This document shows positions 58,639-64,000 of a stretch of DNA of 64,000 nt, piece by piece; the stretch's first letter is position 1, and every line of letters begins with the position of its first letter. Under the pieces are notes generated by a model, which saw only the letters and a program-made list of their open reading frames with translations, did no database searches and was not told the DNA's origin. This stretch comes from Saccharopolyspora sp. NFXS83 (GTDB lineage Bacteria; Actinomycetota; Actinomycetes; Mycobacteriales; Pseudonocardiaceae): contig NZ_JAPFGB010000010.1 in NCBI RefSeq assembly GCF_026241095.1, positions 62,001 through 126,000 of the forward strand, given 5' to 3'. The translations under genes were made by a program, and so were the position numbers.

Positions 58639-60582
58639 TCAACGACGACGCAGCAGAGCGGTGAGCCGCCCGATCGCAGGCTCCAGTTCGCGCACCCGGA
58701 GCAACGCCATCAATCCGAAGATGATCGCGAAGCCCACGATCGTGCCCGCCAGCAGCTGCAGCCAGCCCGTTCCGGCACCGGCGGGGCCGGGGATCAACGC
58801 GTCCACACCCGTCGTGGCGCCCCAGGCGGCGAGCCCGCCCAGCACCGACGCGAGCAGCGTCTTGCCCAGCGTCGCCAAGAACTTCACGCTGCCCAGCGGC
58901 CCGAGGCGTCGTCGCAACCACGCCTCGCCGACGAGCCAGCCGACGACGAAGCTGAAGGAGTTCACGAAGGCCAAGCCGTAGACGACGTCCTGCGGCCCCA
59001 GCACCAACGGCGTGAGCAGCGCCATGACGACCTTGACCGCGGTCATCACGACCATGATCAGGGTCGGGGTGCGGGCGTCCTTGAGAGCGTTGAACGTCCG
59101 CATCTGCATCATCGTGATCGCGTACGGCAGCACGCCGAACGACGAGACGGCGATGGCGAGCCCGACGCTGCTCGCGTCCGTGGCGGAACCCTTCAGGCTG
59201 AACAGCGCCAGCGCCAGCGGCACGCCCAGCACCGTCATCACGGCGCTGATCGGCATCAACGCGACCGTGGAGAGCCGGTTCCCCAGCGACAGGTCCTGGA
59301 CCACCCGCGGGTAGTCGTGGTCGGCGGCGGCCGAGCTCATCCGCGGCAGGATGGCGGTCATCACCGAGAACCCGATCACGCCGTACGGCAGCTGCAGCAG
59401 CATCCACGAGTACGTGTAGATCGAGTAGGAGCCCTCGTCGGCGGCCGTGGCGACCTTGGTGAGCGCGATCAGCCCGACCTGGCTGACGGCGACGTAGCCG
59501 ACCATCCACAGGGTCAGGCCGCCGAACTCGGACAGCCGCGAGTCCCATTCCCAGCGCCAGCGGAACTTGAACCCGGTCCGGCGCAACGCCGGGATCTGGA
59601 TCAGCGACTGCACGGTGACGCCGAGCGTCACCCCGATCCCGAGGGTGAGCAGGTGCGCGTCGTCCATGCGCACCGGGTCGACGGAGATCCGGCCGGGCAG
59701 CGAGGCGTAGACGCCGAGTGTGGCGAGCACGACGAGGTTGTTCACCACCGGCGCCCAGGCCGGCGGGCTGAAGATCTGCTTCGACTGGAGGATCGCACCG
59801 ACCAGCGCGCTGATGCCGTAGAAGAAGATCTGCGGGATCAGCAGGTAGCTGAACGCGGTGACCAGCGCGGGGTTCGACGAGTCCCCGTCGGAGATGAACA
59901 GCCAGGTGAGGGCGGGCGCGGCGACGACCGAGACCGCGGTGCCGACGATCAGCAGCACCGTGGAGATGGTCAGCAGCCGCTGCACGTAGGCCTCGCCGCC
60001 GTCGGCGTCGGACTTGGCGGCCCGGACCAGCACGGGGACGACGACGCTGGTCAGCACCCCGCCGAGCAGCAGCTCGAAGATGCTGTTCGGCAGCGTGTTG
60101 GCGACGGTGAAGGAGTCGTTCTCCACGCCGAAGCCGATGATCAGCGCGAGCAGGATCTTCCAGCCGAAGCCGGTGATGCGGCTGATGAGGGTGGCGATTG
60201 CCATCGAGCCGCTGGCGCGCAGCAGGGACTTGCCGCCGCCGGAGGAGCCGCCGGTGGGGCGCAGCACGCGGGTCTGCTCGGCGGCCTGCTCGGCGGCCTG
60301 GTCGAGGCCGGGTTCGGGCAGCACGGTCGGGATGGGCTGCGTCTCGGCCGCGTGCCAGCCGGGCGGCGGAGCGGCGCGGTGCGGCACGGTGCCGCGTTCG
60401 GAGGGCCCCGGCTGGGCGGCGCGCGGCGCCGGTTGCGAGCGCGGCGGTCCGCCCGGTTCGACGCGCGGGATCTGCTGCGTCCGGTCGTCGGCCGGGGGCA
60501 TCGGGCCGCCCGCGCCGGGACCTGCCGCGCCGGGACCTGCCGGTCCCGCCCGCCGTGCTTGCGCGTCGCTGTCTCGGTTCAC
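58639..60582 (-). CDS. murJ: MurJ lipid II flippase
   Basis: A 647-residue, 14-helix MOP-family transporter: GSMAIATLISRITGFGWKIL, NTLPNSIFELLLGGVLTSVV, FFYGISALVGAILQSKQIFS, and a long hydrophobic C-terminal half. The first 120 residues are a disordered Pro/Ala/Gly-rich cytoplasmic tail. It flips lipid II to the outer face. Unlike the mycobacterial protein it lacks the fused pseudokinase, which is encoded next. Confidence 0.95.
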   Translation of the reverse strand: MNRDSDAQARRAGPAGPGAAGPGAGGPMPPADDRTQQIPRVEPGGPPRSQPAPRAAQPGPSERGTVPHRAAPPPGWHAAETQPIPTVLPEPGLDQAAEQAAEQTRVLRPTGGSSGGGKSLLRASGSMAIATLISRITGFGWKILLALIIGFGVENDSFTVANTLPNSIFELLLGGVLTSVVVPVLVRAAKSDADGGEAYVQRLLTISTVLLIVGTAVSVVAAPALTWLFISDGDSSNPALVTAFSYLLIPQIFFYGISALVGAILQSKQIFSPPAWAPVVNNLVVLATLGVYASLPGRISVDPVRMDDAHLLTLGIGVTLGVTVQSLIQIPALRRTGFKFRWRWEWDSRLSEFGGLTLWMVGYVAVSQVGLIALTKVATAADEGSYSIYTYSWMLLQLPYGVIGFSVMTAILPRMSSAAADHDYPRVVQDLSLGNRLSTVALMPISAVMTVLGVPLALALFSLKGSATDASSVGLAIAVSSFGVLPYAITMMQMRTFNALKDARTPTLIMVVMTAVKVVMALLTPLVLGPQDVVYGLAFVNSFSFVVGWLVGEAWLRRRLGPLGSVKFLATLGKTLLASVLGGLAAWGATTGVDALIPGPAGAGTGWLQLLAGTIVGFAIIFGLMALLRVRELEPAIGRLTALLRRR

Positions 60583-60654
60583 TGCCTGTGCCCTTCACTC
60601 ACCGCCTGCGGCCCGGCGCGGGACGTCACTCCCGCGTGTGGCCGGACCAGGATG

Positions 60655-62940
60655 TCAGCTCGGGCCGCGGTCACTTTCGGTGGTGCTGCCGGGAGAGACG
60701 GGGAACATCCGGGGGTTGGTCGTTTCGCTCGCCGAAGGCGCGGGAGCGGAGGTCGCCGCGGACTCGCCCGCCTGGCCGCCGTTCGCCGCGGCCAGCCTGC
60801 TCCGGCGCGCTCGCAACCTGCGCAGGATGCGACGCGCGGAGAGGATCACCAGCAGCGCGCTGGCGATGGCGGTGAACCCGACGGTGAACGGGTCGTAGGT
60901 GTAGGACTGCAGCTGGATCCGCTTGGCCGGGCCCAGCTCGGTGCCCGCTTCGGTGACCACGTCCATGTCGACGGTGAACTGCCCGGCGCGGTGCACCTCG
61001 GTCTCCAGCCGGAAGTGCCTGCGCCCCTGCGCGGGCACCCGGATGACGCCGAGGTCGCGGGTCTCGATCCCGGCGGTCGCGGGGATGCGCAACCGCACCG
61101 ACACGGTCACCGGCAGGTCGTTGGTGACGGTCATCGGGATCGGCGCGTTCGACGCCGTGAGCGTGATCTTGCCCGCGAACTCGTCGAGCCGGACGCGGGC
61201 GAGCACGCCGTTGAGGGTGTCGGTGGCGACCCGCACCCAGTGCCGCGCGGCGACCGGGTTGTCGCGCCAAGCGCTGGACGCACCGCGCAGCAGCCCGTTG
61301 CGCAGCGGCGTGGTGAGCGCGGCCGGGTCGAGGTCCGCGGCCGGGTCCTTCTGGCTGGAGCGGTAGAGGTCGCCGACCTTGTAGTTCTGCTCCGCGAGCT
61401 GGTCGAGGACCGGCCGCGGGATCTCCTCCGCCGCGTTCTCCTGCGGGTAGTCCAGCCGGGACACCGGCAGCGCGGAATCGCTCTGCTCGGCCTGCCCGGT
61501 GGTCTCCGGCAGCCCGGCGGGCCGCACGTAGCCGGCGTCGGCCAGGCCGCGCATCCCGTCGAGCAGCGCGCGCAGGTCCTCGCCGCTGAGGTTCCACCGC
61601 CGCGGGGGCGCGAGCACCGAGGTCGCGCCGCCCTGCGCTCCGGCGGTGGCGCGGAACGCGAGCGCGCCGAGCGCGTTCTGCACGGTGGCGGCGCCGTTGC
61701 CGTCGGGCGACATCGCCGTGGTCTCCAGCGCGGAACCGTGCCTCGGGTCCAGCGCCTCGGACAGCAGCGGGTCGACGGGCACCGCCACCGGCCCGTCCTC
61801 GTAGAGCCGGGCCGGGGCCAGCGAATCGGTGGACATCGCGGACGGCTCCATCAGCATCGTGTCGATGCCGAAGCCGGCGAGCTTGCGGGCGGTGGACTCG
61901 TCCAGCGCGCCTTCGATGGGCCACAGCACGCTGCGGCGCGGTTCGACGCCCAGCACCTGCTGCACCACGCCCGCGCCGTCCAGCGAGCCCTTGATCAGGT
62001 CGGGGAGGTCGGCGTGGTCCAGCGCGGCCACGTCCGAGTCGGCGTAGGGCAGCGCCAGCACGCAGCGGCCTTCGGTGGCTTCGCGCAGCTTGTTCAGCCA
62101 CAGCTGGGCCGAGGCCGAGCCGGTGCCGTCGCGCATCCCGCCGTCGGCCTGGCGCACCTGGTAGCCGCGGCTCATGGCCTGCACGGTGGCCAGCAGGTCC
62201 GGGTCGATGGCGAAGCACAGGCCGTTGCCCAGCGGTGATCCGGCGCCCGCGTTGTCCACGACGGACTGCACGAGGTCGTAGAGCCGCCCGCCGGGGGTGA
62301 GCGAGCCCGCGAGCGCGTCGTCGGCGAGCACGGCGCGCTGGCCGGGCGTGCCCTCCTGCTGCATCCGCGGGTAGTCGACGACCGGCAGCAGCATCGCGAC
62401 GGGCGCGGGCTGCGCGGGTTTCGCGGGCGGGGCGCCGGGCGGCGCCAGCACCGGCAGCAGGAAGTGCGACTCGCCGATGCGAGCGCGGCCACCGTCCCCG
62501 GGCTGGCCGTTGACGTTGACCAGCAGCGGGAACACGCCGGGCTCGGTGATCTCCAGCGAGTCCGGGCCGTTGACCGGCACCCGCAGCTCGAACGGGGCCT
62601 GCTTCCCCGGCGCGAGGGTGTCGATCATGGGCCGGAAGCTGGTCTCGTTGACCGTGGCGGCGTTGCCGCGCAGCGCGTCCTGCGCGGCCGGGACGGACTG
62701 CGTCGGGTAGCCGCGCTGCACGCGGGCCTCGATGCCGTTGATCGTGTCGCCGGTCGTGTTCGTGATCCGGCCGCTGATCGTCACTTCACCCGGCGCACCG
62801 GAGATCACCGATGGGGTGACCTTGGTCACTTCGAGCCGGGTCGTGCTCGAATCGCCCTGCGCGCTCGCCGTGCGGGCCGCGGTGATCGGAATCCCGCTGA
62901 CCAGCAGGACCGCGACCACAGCGGCTAGCAGACACCTCAC
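60655..62940 (-). CDS. DUF6049 family protein
   Basis: A 761-residue extracytoplasmic protein with an N-terminal signal peptide ([20 protein letters not shown]) and a C-terminal membrane helix ([20 protein letters not shown]). The mid region contains repeated alpha/beta segments such as [14 protein letters not shown] and [20 protein letters not shown]. The family is conserved beside murJ in actinomycetes (Rv3909) and is often assigned to cell envelope function, which is not established. Its GTG start overlaps the Nudix stop. Confidence 0.88.
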   Translation of the reverse strand: MRCLLAAVVAVLLVSGIPITAARTASAQGDSSTTRLEVTKVTPSVISGAPGEVTISGRITNTTGDTINGIEARVQRGYPTQSVPAAQDALRGNAATVNETSFRPMIDTLAPGKQAPFELRVPVNGPDSLEITEPGVFPLLVNVNGQPGDGGRARIGESHFLLPVLAPPGAPPAKPAQPAPVAMLLPVVDYPRMQQEGTPGQRAVLADDALAGSLTPGGRLYDLVQSVVDNAGAGSPLGNGLCFAIDPDLLATVQAMSRGYQVRQADGGMRDGTGSASAQLWLNKLREATEGRCVLALPYADSDVAALDHADLPDLIKGSLDGAGVVQQVLGVEPRRSVLWPIEGALDESTARKLAGFGIDTMLMEPSAMSTDSLAPARLYEDGPVAVPVDPLLSEALDPRHGSALETTAMSPDGNGAATVQNALGALAFRATAGAQGGATSVLAPPRRWNLSGEDLRALLDGMRGLADAGYVRPAGLPETTGQAEQSDSALPVSRLDYPQENAAEEIPRPVLDQLAEQNYKVGDLYRSSQKDPAADLDPAALTTPLRNGLLRGASSAWRDNPVAARHWVRVATDTLNGVLARVRLDEFAGKITLTASNAPIPMTVTNDLPVTVSVRLRIPATAGIETRDLGVIRVPAQGRRHFRLETEVHRAGQFTVDMDVVTEAGTELGPAKRIQLQSYTYDPFTVGFTAIASALLVILSARRILRRLRARRSRLAAANGGQAGESAATSAPAPSASETTNPRMFPVSPGSTTESDRGPS

Positions 62941-63500
62941 CCCGGCTCCGTTCCCGTGTTCCGGGGAGGTTTCCGGCTCCCCGTCTCCGCCTCGCCCGTG
63001 CCCGGCTGCGCATCGCCGAGCAGCGTCAGCGCGTGCCGCACCAGACGCCGCTCGTCGGCGTAGGCCAGCACTTCGTCCAGTTCACCTAGCGGCACCCAAG
63101 CCACCTCGGTGACCTCCACGTCCTCGTCGGAAAGTTCTCCGCCGACCGCGTCCAGCAGGAAATGGTGCACCGTCTTGTGCACGCGCCGGTTACCGGCGAC
63201 GAACCAGTAGTCGATCGTGCCGATCGCCACCGTCACCCGTCCGATGATCCCCGTCTCTTCCGCGACCTCGCGCACCGCGGTCTGTTCCGGCGTCTCACCA
63301 GGCTCGATGTGGCCCTTCGGCAACGACCACAGCAATCGCCCTCTGCGGTCGGACCTACCGATGATCGCAGCGAGCCGTTCGGCTTCGGCGACCACCAGCC
63401 CCCCGGCCGAGGTCTCGTCCACGGTCCGCAGCCGCCGGCGTCGGCGCCGGTTCCGGCGCCCCGGCTGGGCGCCGCCGGAGCGGCCGGGCGACGGAGGCAT
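62937..63500 (-). CDS. Nudix hydrolase (MutT4 position)
   Basis: A 187-residue Nudix protein with the full box [20 protein letters not shown] followed by TGI. The first 26 residues are Pro/Arg-rich ([13 protein letters not shown]). It lies between DUF6049 and pcnA as mutT4 does in mycobacteria (Rv3908c), a possible nucleotide-pool sanitiser. Overlaps the DUF6049 gene by 4 bases. Confidence 0.9.
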   Translation of the reverse strand: MPPSPGRSGGAQPGRRNRRRRRRLRTVDETSAGGLVVAEAERLAAIIGRSDRRGRLLWSLPKGHIEPGETPEQTAVREVAEETGIIGRVTVAIGTIDYWFVAGNRRVHKTVHHFLLDAVGGELSDEDVEVTEVAWVPLGELDEVLAYADERRLVRHALTLLGDAQPGTGEAETGSRKPPRNTGTEPG

Positions 63501-63598
63501 GCGGCCGATGGTAATGCGATCAGCGCGGGTACCGGCGGTCGAACCGCTGCGGACCGAGGCCCGGAGATCCTCGGCTGAGCAGCCGATATCCTCCTCCC

Positions 63599-64000
63599 GT
63601 GGCCCCTTCGACCCGTGACGCCCCCGACGACGCCGACCTGCGCGCCCGCGAACGCGAGGCGCAGCGCAACGCGGTAGTCGAGCTCGTGAAGGTCGCCCCG
63701 GTGGCCGAGGAGCTCGCCGAGCGGTTCGCCGCGGCGGGCCACCGGCTGTACCTGGTCGGCGGCAGCGTCCGGGACGCGCTGCTGGGCAGGCTCGGCACCG
63801 ACCTCGACTTCACCACCGCGGCCCGCCCGCAGCAGGTGCGGGAGCTGCTCGACGGGTGGGCGGAGACGATCTGGGACACCGGGATCGACTTCGGCACCCT
63901 CGGCGCCTACAAGCGCGGTACGACCGTGGAGATCACCACGTTCCGCGCCGACAGCTACGACGGCGTGACCCGCAACCCGGAGGTGGCGTTCGGCGACACC
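63599..64000 (+). CDS. pcnA: CCA tRNA nucleotidyltransferase, cut by window edge
   Basis: 134 residues are visible. [20 protein letters not shown] then LDFTTAARP is the class II nucleotidyltransferase signature (GGxVRD and DxD). GTG 63599 follows directly a TATCCT -10-like hexamer (63587-63592, six bases away) with no ribosome site, suggesting a leaderless transcript. It is divergent from the Nudix gene. Only the start of the head domain lies in the window. Confidence 0.9.
   Translation, partial: MAPSTRDAPDDADLRAREREAQRNAVVELVKVAPVAEELAERFAAAGHRLYLVGGSVRDALLGRLGTDLDFTTAARPQQVRELLDGWAETIWDTGIDFGTLGAYKRGTTVEITTFRADSYDGVTRNPEVAFGDT

Overview
The window is high-GC actinomycete chromosome spanning the replication origin. 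Gene order (gyrA-gyrB-DUF721-recF-gnd-dnaN-oriC-dnaA-rpmH-rnpA-yidD-yidC-jag-rsmG-parA-parB), ser/thr kinase cell-wall operons, a stand-alone CrgA, DLW-39 and DUF3566 proteins and a parS cluster all point to Actinomycetota. Lack of mycobacteria-specific genes and the separate MurJ and pseudokinase genes suggest Pseudonocardiales, perhaps Saccharopolyspora-like; that last step is inference. No insertion sequence, prophage or CRISPR array was seen.

Layout: 1-9732 is an accessory-looking arm: an edge-cut HAD-family protein, a TetR regulator, a PLP-fold aldolase/deaminase and a sugar-lactone oxidase divergent around a perfect palindrome, an SDR, an IclR regulator with a 3-oxoadipate enol-lactonase-like hydrolase, and small unknowns. 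10056-20134 holds tRNA-Leu and the co-directional fhaA-fhaB-pstP-rodA-pbpA-pknA-pknB operon, joined mostly by 1-4 nt overlaps, which controls growth and division by Ser/Thr phosphorylation. 20332-27908 has pabA/trpG, a 51-residue membrane protein, a class E sortase, crgA, a PH-like protein, a rhomboid protease, ppiA, an SRPBCC protein, an MFS transporter, a possible monooxygenase relic and a DUF4177 protein. 28334-38851 (minus strand) carries tRNA-Ala, DLW-39, tRNA-Ile, DUF3566, gyrA, gyrB, a DciA-like gene, recF, gnd and dnaN.

38852-40408 is the 1.56 kb dnaN-dnaA interval: DnaA boxes, an AT-rich candidate unwinding element with TAG trinucleotides, and an unexplained family of three dyads (CTTT(T)CTG, 33 nt, CAG(A)AAAG). 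dnaA is followed rightward by rpmH-rnpA-yidD-yidC-jag and rsmG-parA-parB. I count ten parS sites (GTTTCACGTGAAAC or GTTCCACGTGAAAC), six packed before rsmG and one 25 kb away near pknB.

49190-64000 continues with a Ddl-like ATP-grasp ligase, a class I aminotransferase, a GNAT protein, cwlM, trxA-trxB, an anti-sigma/sigM pair, a pseudokinase, murJ, a DUF6049 protein, a Nudix hydrolase and the start of pcnA. Many of the cell-wall genes belong to one signalling circuit known from mycobacteria: PknB phosphorylates CwlM and the MurJ-linked pseudokinase, FhaA reads the phosphothreonines, PstP removes them. Oddities include a long insertion in RNase P protein, an atypical PknA tail, repeat-rich FhaA and DnaA linkers, and DnaA boxes outside oriC.
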